A stretch of DNA of 64,000 bases from Bacteroidaceae bacterium (GTDB lineage: Bacteria > Bacteroidota > Bacteroidia > Bacteroidales > Bacteroidaceae), in contig JAKSLP010000001.1 in assembly GCA_024401115.1 (NCBI GenBank), forward strand, positions 62,001-126,000, read 5' to 3'. The first letter of the stretch is position 1, and every line of letters starts with the position of its first letter. This document shows, one piece after another, positions 1-8,432 of the stretch. The notes below the pieces were generated by a model, which did no database searches, was not told the origin of the DNA, and saw only the letters and a program-made list of their open reading frames with translations. The position numbers and the translations under genes were made by a program.

Positions 1-81
1 CTCCGGTATCAAACCGTCATCGCATGCACCGCACAGTAAGATTCCCACAAGAAGGGTGAACGTAAAAGATATTCGTTTCAT
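1..81 (-). CDS. N-terminus of a lipoprotein, cut by the window edge
   Basis: Only 27 codons are present, read leftwards from an ATG at 79-81. They encode a basic start (MKR), a hydrophobic stretch and a cysteine at residue 20 preceded by Cys-Gly-Ala, which looks like a lipoprotein signal peptide (signal peptidase II). The acidic residues that follow (Cys-Asp-Asp) fit an exported lipoprotein. It starts about 12 bases after the porin stop codon and on the same strand, so it is probably the last visible member of the porin, imelysin and di-heme oxidoreductase operon. The function cannot be told from this fragment. Confidence 0.7.
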   Translation of the reverse strand, partial: MKRISFTFTLLVGILLCGACDDGLIPE

Positions 82-93
82 GGCTGTCACCGC

Positions 94-1305
94 TTAGAAG
101 GTGTATTGCAACATCACAGTGGCAGAATGCTTGGCAATGCCCAGATCGTCATTGTCACGATCCAACTGAGTGGCATGACCTGTTCTTCCGATATATTGGT
201 ACATGGCCTGCAGTTTCAGATTGCATCCACGGAAGAAGTAATTCACTCCTACAGCAGGCATATTCAGCATACCGTCCTTGGTGGAACTGTTACGATCCAT
301 AAAGTCATATCGGGCTGCCAATTGCACCTGCGGAGCCACAAAATAGCCGGCTTGCAGATAGCCACCCCAGAAGTTGTACGTTTCGTTAATCTTCTGACGT
401 TTGGTAAAGCCCACGTTCATGTAGTAGGCCTCGGCACCGATATACCATCTCTTGTACAGCATAGCAAACTCTAATCCAGCACGGAAGTCATTGGTACTTT
501 CACTCTCGCTCTCCACATTGATGGAACTGCTGGCAGCTAACATCCACTTGTCCTCGTTCAGTCGGTTAGGGTTGCCCTGTGTAGTTGGCATGATACCTTT
601 TGGCATGTAGGCCAAGCGACCTGCATATAGCAATGAAGGAATATGCCAGTCATCACTCAGTGTCTTCGAAGCACCATTCTGACCTGCTCCTGTACCGTTC
701 CAAAGTCCCAGGTCATAGCCCCATTTCTGTGCCAGCACACCATGGATCTCAACACCCAGATCCCAACCTGTCATGAACTTTGGGGTTACCGCATTCAGTG
801 AATGAGGCAGGATGACACTGGCTGTCATAGAGGTAGGAACCTGTGGCATCAGTGTCTCACCCAATGTGGTGAGGAAGCCGTGTTGGAACGGTGTTTTCAT
901 TTTACCGATTTTGACGGCTAGGCCATCGTTTAATTTCACATCAAACCAGGCTTGTTGCAATAGAGCACCACCGCTTCCTGCAGCATTGATAGCCAGGTTA
1001 AAGGTTACTTTGTTGAACGCCTTTCCCTGAAATCCCATGATGGCATAGGGTATAGAAAAACCCGAATTAGCGATGTTGTCTTGGTTGTATGCCTTGTCCA
1101 AGCCCTCATCGTCATAGTAATTGAAATTGACAGCACTCTGAATCAAACCATAGGGCTTGAATGTGAAATCTCCACGAGGAGACTTTACAGTAAATCCCTC
1201 ATTTCCATTCAAGGATACAATTCCGTTTTCAGCATTTTCCTCTACTTGAGCCATTGCGCCCAATGGCAGTATTGCCAACATGGCAATTGCAAATATCTTT
1301 TTCAT
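94..1305 (-). CDS. Outer-membrane porin, OprO/OprP (phosphate-selective porin) type
   Basis: A protein of about 403 residues with a signal peptide ending in Ala-Met-Ala-Gln and a body rich in alternating aromatic and polar strands, ending in the aromatic 'QYTF' typical of outer-membrane beta-barrels. It resembles the OprO/P porin group, in which a 16-strand barrel lets small anions or other solutes cross the outer membrane. The start is set at the ATG at 1303-1305, because the five extra residues before MKKIF disturb the signal peptide. It lies about 25 bases after the di-heme oxidoreductase gene on the same strand, and a second porin heads the operon. The substrate is unknown; iron chelates or inorganic ions are plausible from the neighbours. 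Confidence 0.8.
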   Translation of the reverse strand: MKKIFAIAMLAILPLGAMAQVEENAENGIVSLNGNEGFTVKSPRGDFTFKPYGLIQSAVNFNYYDDEGLDKAYNQDNIANSGFSIPYAIMGFQGKAFNKVTFNLAINAAGSGGALLQQAWFDVKLNDGLAVKIGKMKTPFQHGFLTTLGETLMPQVPTSMTASVILPHSLNAVTPKFMTGWDLGVEIHGVLAQKWGYDLGLWNGTGAGQNGASKTLSDDWHIPSLLYAGRLAYMPKGIMPTTQGNPNRLNEDKWMLAASSSINVESESESTNDFRAGLEFAMLYKRWYIGAEAYYMNVGFTKRQKINETYNFWGGYLQAGYFVAPQVQLAARYDFMDRNSSTKDGMLNMPAVGVNYFFRGCNLKLQAMYQYIGRTGHATQLDRDNDDLGIAKHSATVMLQYTF

Positions 1306-1330
1306 TCTATTCGTGTGCAAAGTTAGTAAA

Positions 1331-2758
1331 TTAAAGTGAATTCAAGAAAGCAATCAAGGCTTCTCTATCCTTCTTGTTCATCTTTTTGAACAAATTCTTG
1401 GATGCCTCGCCCTCGCCACCATGCCATAGGATGGCTTCCTGCAGATTGCGCGCACGCCCATCGTGCAGGAAATAGGTATGCCCGTTGACCTTTTGTTGAA
1501 GACCGATGCCCCAAAGTGGAGTGGTACGCCATTCGTTACCACGGGCCAGACCACTGACATAATTATCGTTGAGCCCAACGCCCATTATCTCGCTTCCCAT
1601 ATCGTGCAACAGGTAGTCGGAATATGGATGAATGGTCTGTCCGCCCAGCCAAGGCAATTCTGTACCGTTCAGCAGAGTTGCTCCACGAGGACGAGTGTGT
1701 AGGGTTGTAACATGGCACAAGTGGCATTTGGCCTGATAGAACATCTCCTCACCCCGTTTAACTATAGGGTCATTGACGTTACGGCGAGCCGGAACACCCA
1801 AAGCATGCATGTACAGGTCCACATCCTCCATATCTTCGGTGCTGACCTCCAACTGGTCATAGCTTAGTCCCATCATGCTTCCTTGCGACATCTGCAGCTG
1901 TCCTTCACAGATCTCTTCCGGATAGCGACTGTTGGTGACACCCATGTCACTGCTGAATCCCAATTCCACAGTCAGATCGGCATGCTGGGCCTTATTACCG
2001 GATAATCCTAATTGTCTGATACCACGTTCGGTGATGTAGTTGGCCTTACCACTGATACCATATTCAGGGTAATTACTCTTGGCTGCCAGTGACTCGATCT
2101 CGTTACGGTCCAGTGCCATCATCTGTCCCATACCTACGTGCCGTAGCGGAATACGTACCGTGCAGAATAAATCTTCGGGCCTAATGTCATCTGCATACCA
2201 GTCGGTAATGGTATATTTGGGGTAGCAGAGTTCGTATTTTTCACCGTCAGGGAATGTACCTGTCTCGTAATTAAAATCCACTTTCAACTTGCCTTCTGCC
2301 TGAACGCCATAAATGGCCTGATCGTGAATAACACGTCCATAATCTGGGAAGAAAGCACCGTTCTTGCGGGTGACATAAATGAGCATGGAAGAGAATCCGT
2401 ATGAACCGGATCCTCCCTCCCAAATGCCAGGCTTGGTTCGTCCAGCATTACGATGGCAACTTCCACAGGAGTAGCCAGCATAGACAGGACCCAGACCTCC
2501 GCCATAATTGTTACTGCTGGTACGCACGTCATCGTACAACTTGTCCCCTCGGAAAAAACGGGTACGGTATTTGCCCGAGAGCCAGTTCGCATCCGTATCA
2601 AATGATACAGAGGAATTGGTAAAGAGGGTAGATGTTCCAGCCGAGAGTGCCCAACCTTTGGGAACCTCGATGTCGGTTACATCCAGTCCCTCTTCCTGAC
2701 AAGAGGTACATAATGTGGCAATCAGCCCTACCGAAAGGTAGAATAATTTGTACATCAT
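1331..2758 (-). CDS. Di-heme cytochrome lipoprotein (DHOR/DUF1111 thiol oxidoreductase-like family)
   Basis: A protein of 475 residues with a lipoprotein signal (Leu-Cys-Thr-Ser-Cys, lipidated Cys near residue 20). Two c-type heme sites are visible: CGSCH at residues 98-102 and CHLCH at about residues 341-345. Length and the two separated CxxCH sites fit the di-heme oxidoreductase family (DHOR, DUF1111), related to cytochrome c peroxidases, on the periplasmic or surface face of an envelope membrane. It sits between imelysin and porin genes, a combination that suggests iron or redox chemistry at the cell surface. Whether it acts as a peroxidase, a ferric reductase or an electron carrier cannot be decided from the sequence. 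Confidence 0.82.
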   Translation of the reverse strand: MMYKLFYLSVGLIATLCTSCQEEGLDVTDIEVPKGWALSAGTSTLFTNSSVSFDTDANWLSGKYRTRFFRGDKLYDDVRTSSNNYGGGLGPVYAGYSCGSCHRNAGRTKPGIWEGGSGSYGFSSMLIYVTRKNGAFFPDYGRVIHDQAIYGVQAEGKLKVDFNYETGTFPDGEKYELCYPKYTITDWYADDIRPEDLFCTVRIPLRHVGMGQMMALDRNEIESLAAKSNYPEYGISGKANYITERGIRQLGLSGNKAQHADLTVELGFSSDMGVTNSRYPEEICEGQLQMSQGSMMGLSYDQLEVSTEDMEDVDLYMHALGVPARRNVNDPIVKRGEEMFYQAKCHLCHVTTLHTRPRGATLLNGTELPWLGGQTIHPYSDYLLHDMGSEIMGVGLNDNYVSGLARGNEWRTTPLWGIGLQQKVNGHTYFLHDGRARNLQEAILWHGGEGEASKNLFKKMNKKDREALIAFLNSL

Positions 2759-2799
2759 AGAGTAGTGTATAATGAAAACGGAATAGAAAGATTCTCTAA

Positions 2800-3966
2800 T
2801 TAATGAATGGTGCGAGCCTTACCGTCCTTAAAAAGCAAAAATTCCAAGGTATGGAAACCACGTACACTCTGTGCAGCCTCGATGGCATCATCATCATCAC
2901 CATCGTTCCAGTTCAGGTTTTCATATTTGCCTGAGTTTAAGATATTAACGATAGCATCCTGATCCAAAGGCCAGCTATCCATGTTTGGATCCAAGCCTAA
3001 TTCATCGACAGGACCGAACAGAAAAGCCTCGCTGGTCTCCCATGGCATACGTGCGGTGAGCCATGCCTCGCAAGCTTTTTCAAACAGTGCATTGCTTGGA
3101 TTGGCAGCGAAAGCCTTAACTGCGTCAGCCAATGCCTTGTTATTCTGTTTTAATTCTGCATAAGTAGGCATTACCACATTATCCACGTAGTTCTTCACTA
3201 CTGCTTCCATGGCAGCCTCATTCAGATCAGTCTGGTCAATGAAACTGCTGGTCTTAGCCAAGATCTCATTCAGTTCGCTACAAGCCTCCATAGCATCCTG
3301 AGCCTCGCGACTGTTGATGTTGTTGCGGAAAGGCTGAGGTATGGCATCAATGGCATCGTAAGCAGCCTGAATAGCATCCTTAACTTCCTGATCCAATTCT
3401 GGATTTGCTTTTCTGATTAGTTCAGCCATGGACGCCTCTGCAATGTTCTCATCACGGCTGCCATAATACGAATTGCGGACCGAAATGATGTTGTTCTTAT
3501 AGTCATCGCGAGAATGCCAACTGTACCAAGACTCCACGGCATATAGAGCTTCGGTAGTCTTACCTTGGATATATAGATTGTATGGGTCACCAATCTTCGC
3601 ATCGCCTACCTCACCGGCGATATCACAGCAACCTTCTAGAATCTGCTCCAGAGCTTCTTTATTATCCAACCCCTTGAAGTAATCCTTGTAGGCCTTTCCA
3701 TTTTCGAAACTGATTTCCCAATTGTTGTACAAGGTTGCAGCATCGGCTTCAAGAAGACTGGCAACTTGTGTCATATAATTACACCAGCTGGTTGCATTCT
3801 TTGTGCTAAACTCAATATTAAAACTATCCTCCTGATCTTGGTTATTGTTTTGATTGTTGTTCTGGCTAGGAGGGGTAACGGGTTCATTTTTGTCCTCTGA
3901 ACTGCAAGCCGAAAGGGAAAGAGCGCTGGCAACCAGTGCCATAGCCCATAAATAAGTCTTTTTCAT
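2800..3966 (-). CDS. Imelysin (peptidase M75) family lipoprotein
   Basis: A protein of 388 residues with a clear lipobox (Ala-Leu-Ser-Leu-Ser-Ala-Cys, Cys 21), a low-complexity Asn/Gln linker around residues 33-48 and an all-helical body. The imelysin signature GxHxxE is present near the C-terminus (Gly370, His372, Glu375). Imelysins, including IrpA, EfeO and ICMP relatives, are iron-regulated surface or periplasmic proteins that bind iron or take part in its uptake; most are not proven peptidases. It lies 22 bases after the upstream porin gene and 41 bases before the di-heme cytochrome gene, so all three are very likely co-transcribed. This is the strongest reason for calling the locus iron-related. 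Confidence 0.88.
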   Translation of the reverse strand: MKKTYLWAMALVASALSLSACSSEDKNEPVTPPSQNNNQNNNQDQEDSFNIEFSTKNATSWCNYMTQVASLLEADAATLYNNWEISFENGKAYKDYFKGLDNKEALEQILEGCCDIAGEVGDAKIGDPYNLYIQGKTTEALYAVESWYSWHSRDDYKNNIISVRNSYYGSRDENIAEASMAELIRKANPELDQEVKDAIQAAYDAIDAIPQPFRNNINSREAQDAMEACSELNEILAKTSSFIDQTDLNEAAMEAVVKNYVDNVVMPTYAELKQNNKALADAVKAFAANPSNALFEKACEAWLTARMPWETSEAFLFGPVDELGLDPNMDSWPLDQDAIVNILNSGKYENLNWNDGDDDDAIEAAQSVRGFHTLEFLLFKDGKARTIH

Positions 3967-3987
3967 ATTACAAATGTTTATAATTGT

Positions 3988-5328
3988 TTATTTACTAAGG
4001 AACCATCCTATGTAAGCTACACCGATGGAAAATTCATTCTCACTATTGTATTTTGACGTGCCGAATATTCTCTGGGTACCAATCTGTCGGGAAGAAAAAT
4101 CAGCCTTGACCACCAGATTGGGACGTGCGAACCAGTTGGCACCGACTACCCACTTGCTGACTTGGCAACGTGGATCGACAGTTTGTCCGGCTTCACCTTT
4201 TTCTTGGGTGTTGAAGTATTCGTAGCGGACAAACGGATAGATGACAGGCACATTTCCCTTGATCATTTTGCTTACGTTCACGCCAGCTTCTGCGCCATAT
4301 GCCAGGGCATTCTTGGCCACCTTGCGCATAGCACCATGGTGATAATTTGAACTGTTGGATAACGAAACACTGCTTATACCAGCCGAGTTGGTCAAGTCAC
4401 CATATATAACATTGGCACGGGCGGTAATCCATGTGTTTTTATACTGAGCATCTGCCGAATAGATACGGATGGGTGCCTTGCCAAACTTGGCATATTTGTA
4501 GGGCTTGTCGGCATTGGACGCCGTATTGGCACAATAATAGAAAGAGGCTCCCATGCGCAAGCCCGGTACTCCCACGTAATCCAAACGTGCCACATAGGCA
4601 GGTGAGGTAAAACAATCCTCCTCGAACAGACCTTGTTTTCCATCTGCAACCCAGTGGTCACGGCCGAATCCATCAGCATTCAGACCAGCAGTGACCATGG
4701 CCTGGTAGTTGAATGCACTGAATCCGCGTCCGAATGAACCGAAAACCTGCAAACCTGTCTCGTGCCAGGTAGAGGGCAACAGGGTTGTTTCGCCTTCGGG
4801 TCGAACGGTGCCGAAGAAATTGATGGGTTCGTGGTGTGAATTGGTAAGACCGACTGGGACTATCATGTGTCCGGCACGAACATTGAAGGCACGATGAATG
4901 AGTCGGGTAATGTGGAACTGTTCGATAGCCACTTCGCCACCCTTTTCCATTTCGGTTTCATATTCCAGATTCTCGGAACTTTCCAATTCTGTTTCAAGAC
5001 CAACACCACCTGATTCAAACTCAATCTCCGCACCCAGAATCCATTTAGGACTGAATTTATAGTCGAGCGCCAGTACAAAACGGGGAATGGAAATCGTATT
5101 ACGGTTCTCCTTGGAATTGCCGGCAGAAGTGCCGTTGAATCTGTTCTTGCCATAATCCATGAATTTGGAGACCATCTCGCCATAGCCTCCCAGACGGAAT
5201 GATTGATACTGGCTGTATTCATCGGTGCTGGAAGGACGTTCGGATGCTTCCTGTGCAAAAACGGTGAAAGGCCCTGAAATGAAGGCCAACAGCAGAGCTC
5301 CTTTCTGTAAAATGTTATTCTTTATCAT
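3988..5328 (-). CDS. Outer-membrane porin, OprO/P type, first gene of the iron/redox operon
   Basis: A protein of 446 residues with a signal peptide cleaved after Val-Phe-Ala, then an acidic plug-like stretch and many beta-strand repeats. The order of strands, the Gly-Gly-Tyr-Gly-Glu start of the barrel and the sentence-like 'GAEIEFE' strand fit phosphate-selective porin O/P relatives. It is the promoter-proximal gene of the minus-strand operon. It diverges from the hemerythrin-LuxR regulator across 167 bases, so regulation by that protein is a natural hypothesis. The transported solute is not known. Confidence 0.8.
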   Translation of the reverse strand: MIKNNILQKGALLLAFISGPFTVFAQEASERPSSTDEYSQYQSFRLGGYGEMVSKFMDYGKNRFNGTSAGNSKENRNTISIPRFVLALDYKFSPKWILGAEIEFESGGVGLETELESSENLEYETEMEKGGEVAIEQFHITRLIHRAFNVRAGHMIVPVGLTNSHHEPINFFGTVRPEGETTLLPSTWHETGLQVFGSFGRGFSAFNYQAMVTAGLNADGFGRDHWVADGKQGLFEEDCFTSPAYVARLDYVGVPGLRMGASFYYCANTASNADKPYKYAKFGKAPIRIYSADAQYKNTWITARANVIYGDLTNSAGISSVSLSNSSNYHHGAMRKVAKNALAYGAEAGVNVSKMIKGNVPVIYPFVRYEYFNTQEKGEAGQTVDPRCQVSKWVVGANWFARPNLVVKADFSSRQIGTQRIFGTSKYNSENEFSIGVAYIGWFLSK

Positions 5329-5355
5329 TTTAAATGTTTTCTATTTTTACGACTG

Positions 5356-5386
5356 CAAAGGTACGCTGACACTTGCAAGTGTGCAA
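5356..5386 (-). promoter_or_regulatory. Promoter of the porin-imelysin-cytochrome operon
   Basis: On the minus strand, TACCTTTG (5356-5363) fits the Bacteroidota -7 consensus TAnnTTTG, and TTG at 5384-5386 lies 20 bases upstream as a -33 element. The start codon is about 28 bases downstream. Confidence 0.6.
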
Positions 5387-5425
5387 TACCCAAAAAAATG
5401 TATAATTTTTAACCACATTTAGGGA

Positions 5426-5456
5426 TTGTATGAATGGGAAAAATGCACTAAATTTG
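5426..5456 (+). promoter_or_regulatory. Promoter of the hemerythrin-LuxR gene
   Basis: TAAATTTG (5449-5456) matches TAnnTTTG, and ATTG (ending 5428) lies 20 bases upstream as the -33 element. The ATG follows about 40 bases later. The nonamer CATTTAGGG occurs at 5416-5424 and again at 5486-5494 just before the ATG, giving a possible pair of operator sites. Confidence 0.6.
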
Positions 5457-5495
5457 CAAGCGAATAATCATTAGTAGGTATTAAGCATTTAGGGT

Positions 5496-6440
5496 ATGTA
5501 TCAGTTGTCAGATAAGATGAGTGACGTAATCAGTAACGATTATAAGTTGCTACAGGTAATGAGCCGTTTTGGCCTGTCTTTGGGATTCGGTGACCGCAGT
5601 GTGGAGGAAGTATGCCAGAACAGTGGAATCGATGCCCAGACCTTTCTGGATGTAGTGAATTTCCTGGCTAACGGAAATATTCCAGCGGGACGGATAGAAT
5701 ACCTGAAGATTCCTACATTGGTATCTTATCTAAAGAATGCACATACTTATTTCCTGGATTTTAAGTTCCCCAATATACGCCGCAAATTGATTTCCAGCAT
5801 TGACTGTTCGGTAAACAATGAAATAGCCTTTCTTATTCTTAAGTTTTTTGATGCTTTTGTGGAAGGCGTGCGCAAGCATATGCAGTACGAAAATGAAAAG
5901 GTGTTTGTATATGTGGAAGGTCTGCTGAACAACAAACTTACCAGCAATTACAATATTCATGTCTTTGCCAGTCATCACGATGATGTGGAGGAGAAACTGA
6001 AGGAACTGAAAAACATCATCATCAGCTATTACCCAACTACAGCTGATAATAATATATTCTATTCGGTGCTGTTTGACATTTACACTACCGAGGAGGATCT
6101 CCGCAATCACAATTTGGTGGAAAATCGCCTATTCATTCCTGCTGTGTCGCTGTTGGAACGTGAGGTTAGCAAGCATTCGGCCACTTACAAGGAAGAGAGT
6201 CAGAATGAAGAGGAAGAGGGACTGTCAAAGCGCGAAAAGGAAATCCTGACTCTGGTAGCTAAGGGTATGGCAAATAAAGAGATAGCCGATGTGCTTTGCT
6301 TGTCTATCCACACCGTACTTACTCACCGCAAGAATATAGCCCGAAAACTGCAAATCCATTCATCAGCAGGTTTGACCATCTATGCTATTGTCAATAAATT
6401 GGTCAAACTGGATGAAATCAAGGATCTTTCCATGCTTTAG
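5496..6440 (+). CDS. Hemerythrin-like sensor fused to a LuxR-type DNA-binding domain
   Basis: A protein of 314 residues. The N-terminal part (about 1-70) resembles the small helical domain that precedes hemerythrin domains in RIC/ScdA-type proteins. Residues 75-220 look like a hemerythrin four-helix bundle: His83, His128 with Glu132 (HxxxE), His160/His161, and His205 with Glu209 (HxxxE) are spaced as the usual di-iron ligands. Residues 243-305 form a LuxR/GerE helix-turn-helix (LSKREKEILTLVAKG, then NKEIADVL and STHTV-like helix). This suggests a transcription factor sensing oxygen, nitric oxide or iron through a di-iron centre. It diverges from the porin-imelysin-cytochrome operon, the likeliest target. 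No receiver domain is present. The ligand is inferred, not shown. Confidence 0.75.
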   Translation: MYQLSDKMSDVISNDYKLLQVMSRFGLSLGFGDRSVEEVCQNSGIDAQTFLDVVNFLANGNIPAGRIEYLKIPTLVSYLKNAHTYFLDFKFPNIRRKLISSIDCSVNNEIAFLILKFFDAFVEGVRKHMQYENEKVFVYVEGLLNNKLTSNYNIHVFASHHDDVEEKLKELKNIIISYYPTTADNNIFYSVLFDIYTTEEDLRNHNLVENRLFIPAVSLLEREVSKHSATYKEESQNEEEEGLSKREKEILTLVAKGMANKEIADVLCLSIHTVLTHRKNIARKLQIHSSAGLTIYAIVNKLVKLDEIKDLSML

Positions 6441-6508
6441 TCCCCAAAAACTTTGGCGGGTCGTTAAAAATCCGTAATTTAGTGCCGTTTTTACATACAC
6501 TAAATACC

Positions 6509-8392
6509 ATGGAAGAGAATTACGACATTGAAATCCAAAAGTCAGCACAACGCGTGTTTGATGTGATGGCTCCTCGCATTACTGCCGAGGAAATGGAACA
6601 GCTAAAGAAATCCTACGAATTTGCCCGTGAGGCACACAAGGATCAGCGACGCAAATCGGGCCATCCTTACATCATTCATCCAATTGCAGTGGCACTTATT
6701 GCAGCTGAAGAATTGAAGTTGGATTTGCATAGTGTTATGACTGCATTCCTCCATGATGTGGTGGAGGATACTCCCCATACAACTGATGAAATTGAGGATC
6801 TGTTTGGCGTGGATGTGGCTTTCTTGGTAAATGTAGTGACCAAAAAGAAGAAGACTACCTATAAGGCATCCAAGCAGGTTGATAATTTCAAGCAACTGTT
6901 GGATTCCATGCATTATGATATCCGCGCTCTGATGGTAAAATTAGCAGACCGCCTTCACAATATGCGAACTCTTGCCAGTATGCGTCCAGACAAGCAGATG
7001 AAGATTGCTGGTGAGACTGATTATTTCTATGCTCCTCTAGCCAACCGACTGGGACTTTTCGATGTGAAGACCGATTTGGAGAATCTGGCTTTTAAATATC
7101 GTTGCGAAACGGAATATAATGATATTGAACGTGATTTAAGCGAAGACGAAGCTGCGAATAAGGACCGTTTGAATCTTTTTGTTGAACAGATCAACAATAT
7201 CCTTTCAATGAACGGTATATATGGAAAAGCAGAAGTGTTTTACCGTCGCCCTTATAGTATTTGGCGTAAAATGAAATCAGAAAATGTTGATTTCAAACAT
7301 GTAGAACATAGATATTACGTGCGCGTTACCTTTACGGGAAGTGATGTGGATTTGCCAGAGAAGAGTAATTGTCTTCGAATATATTCCATGTTGACAGACC
7401 GGTTTAAGGAAAAACCTCATAGCTTTTACAATCAGATTGACCAGTCAAAGGAAAATGCATACAAGTGTATTCAGGTAAAATTACTGAGCGATGAGGGTAT
7501 CTGGGAAGATGTGCAGATTTGTTCAGACCAAATGGTGGCTGTCTCCAAGTTAGGCTGTATGGCTGAACTTCAGGGTGGTAATAATGTGCAATCCTGGATG
7601 AAGCGTTTCAAGATGGTATTAGAGGATATGGCCAATCAGTCTTTGGAAGGAAACTATATGGATAGCATCGTTTCTACCTTGTATTACGATGATATTATGG
7701 TGTTTACTTCTGATGGTCGTGCGTTTATTTTGCCTAAGGGAGCAACTGTTCTTGATTTGGCTTTTGAATTGGATGCCTATACCGGTTTGCATGCAAAATA
7801 TGCTCATGTCAATGGACGATTATCGTCTGTCAAGACTGTTCTTAAGAGAGGAGATTGCGTTGAGATTGGGCTTGGAAAGACATTGAAAGTACAGCGGGAG
7901 TGGCTGGATTGCGTTGTGACTTATAGTGCCAAGCGCTCAATCCGAAAGGCTGTCAAACTCATGGAAAAAGAAAGTGCGATAGGGCGCTGTCCGATATGTC
8001 AGCCTATTCCTGGAGGAGATATTGTGGGATTTAAAGAACTGAATGGCCGAATTACAGTGCACCGCAAAAGTTGTCCTTCCATTATTGAACAGGCATCTCA
8101 ATTGGGTGACAGTATTGTGAATGTGGAGTTCAAGGAAGACCCGAAAATTCAGTATCCGGTAACCGTGGCAATTCGTGCCATTGACCGCTACCATCTGTTG
8201 ATGGATATTATTGAAGAAATCAGTAATCGCTTGCATTTGTCAATTGATTCGTTAACCACAACCACCAATGATGAGATTGTTGAGAGTACCATTACTTTCT
8301 ATGTCCATTCTGTTGGTGATTTGGTCAAAGTGTTGGAGCATCTGTATCACATTGAAGGCGTAGAAGAAGTCAAGGGTGTTGATATCCGATAA
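6509..8392 (+). CDS. SpoT-like (p)ppGpp hydrolase with degenerate synthetase domain
   Basis: A long RelA/SpoT homologue of 627 residues. The hydrolase domain looks intact: RRKSGHPYIIHP (47-58), the HD pair in LHDVVEDT (His82, Asp83) and LADRLHNMRTL (145-155). The synthetase region (about 230-345) has lost its signature: the usual GYxSxH-type segment reads NAYKCIQ (316-322) and the RxKD-like stretch is replaced by FKEKPHSFYNQ. A TGS domain (about 396-455) and a C-terminal ACT-like domain follow. It probably degrades the alarmone while another protein makes it. The ATG at 6509 is preferred to an upstream GTG at 6482, as it gives the usual acidic start. It follows the LuxR gene by 68 bases and ends in a terminator. 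Confidence 0.85.
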   Translation: MEENYDIEIQKSAQRVFDVMAPRITAEEMEQLKKSYEFAREAHKDQRRKSGHPYIIHPIAVALIAAEELKLDLHSVMTAFLHDVVEDTPHTTDEIEDLFGVDVAFLVNVVTKKKKTTYKASKQVDNFKQLLDSMHYDIRALMVKLADRLHNMRTLASMRPDKQMKIAGETDYFYAPLANRLGLFDVKTDLENLAFKYRCETEYNDIERDLSEDEAANKDRLNLFVEQINNILSMNGIYGKAEVFYRRPYSIWRKMKSENVDFKHVEHRYYVRVTFTGSDVDLPEKSNCLRIYSMLTDRFKEKPHSFYNQIDQSKENAYKCIQVKLLSDEGIWEDVQICSDQMVAVSKLGCMAELQGGNNVQSWMKRFKMVLEDMANQSLEGNYMDSIVSTLYYDDIMVFTSDGRAFILPKGATVLDLAFELDAYTGLHAKYAHVNGRLSSVKTVLKRGDCVEIGLGKTLKVQREWLDCVVTYSAKRSIRKAVKLMEKESAIGRCPICQPIPGGDIVGFKELNGRITVHRKSCPSIIEQASQLGDSIVNVEFKEDPKIQYPVTVAIRAIDRYHLLMDIIEEISNRLHLSIDSLTTTTNDEIVESTITFYVHSVGDLVKVLEHLYHIEGVEEVKGVDIR

Positions 8393-8398
8393 ATAAAA

Positions 8399-8422
8399 AA
8401 GGTGTACCAAACGGTGCACCTT
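8399..8422. terminator. Bidirectional terminator between spoT-like and panE-like genes
   Basis: AAGGTGTACC and GGTGCACCTT form a 10-bp stem (one G-U pair) around AAAC, with A-rich and T-rich flanks, so it can serve both convergent genes. Confidence 0.8.
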
Positions 8423-8432
8423 ATTATTATTT

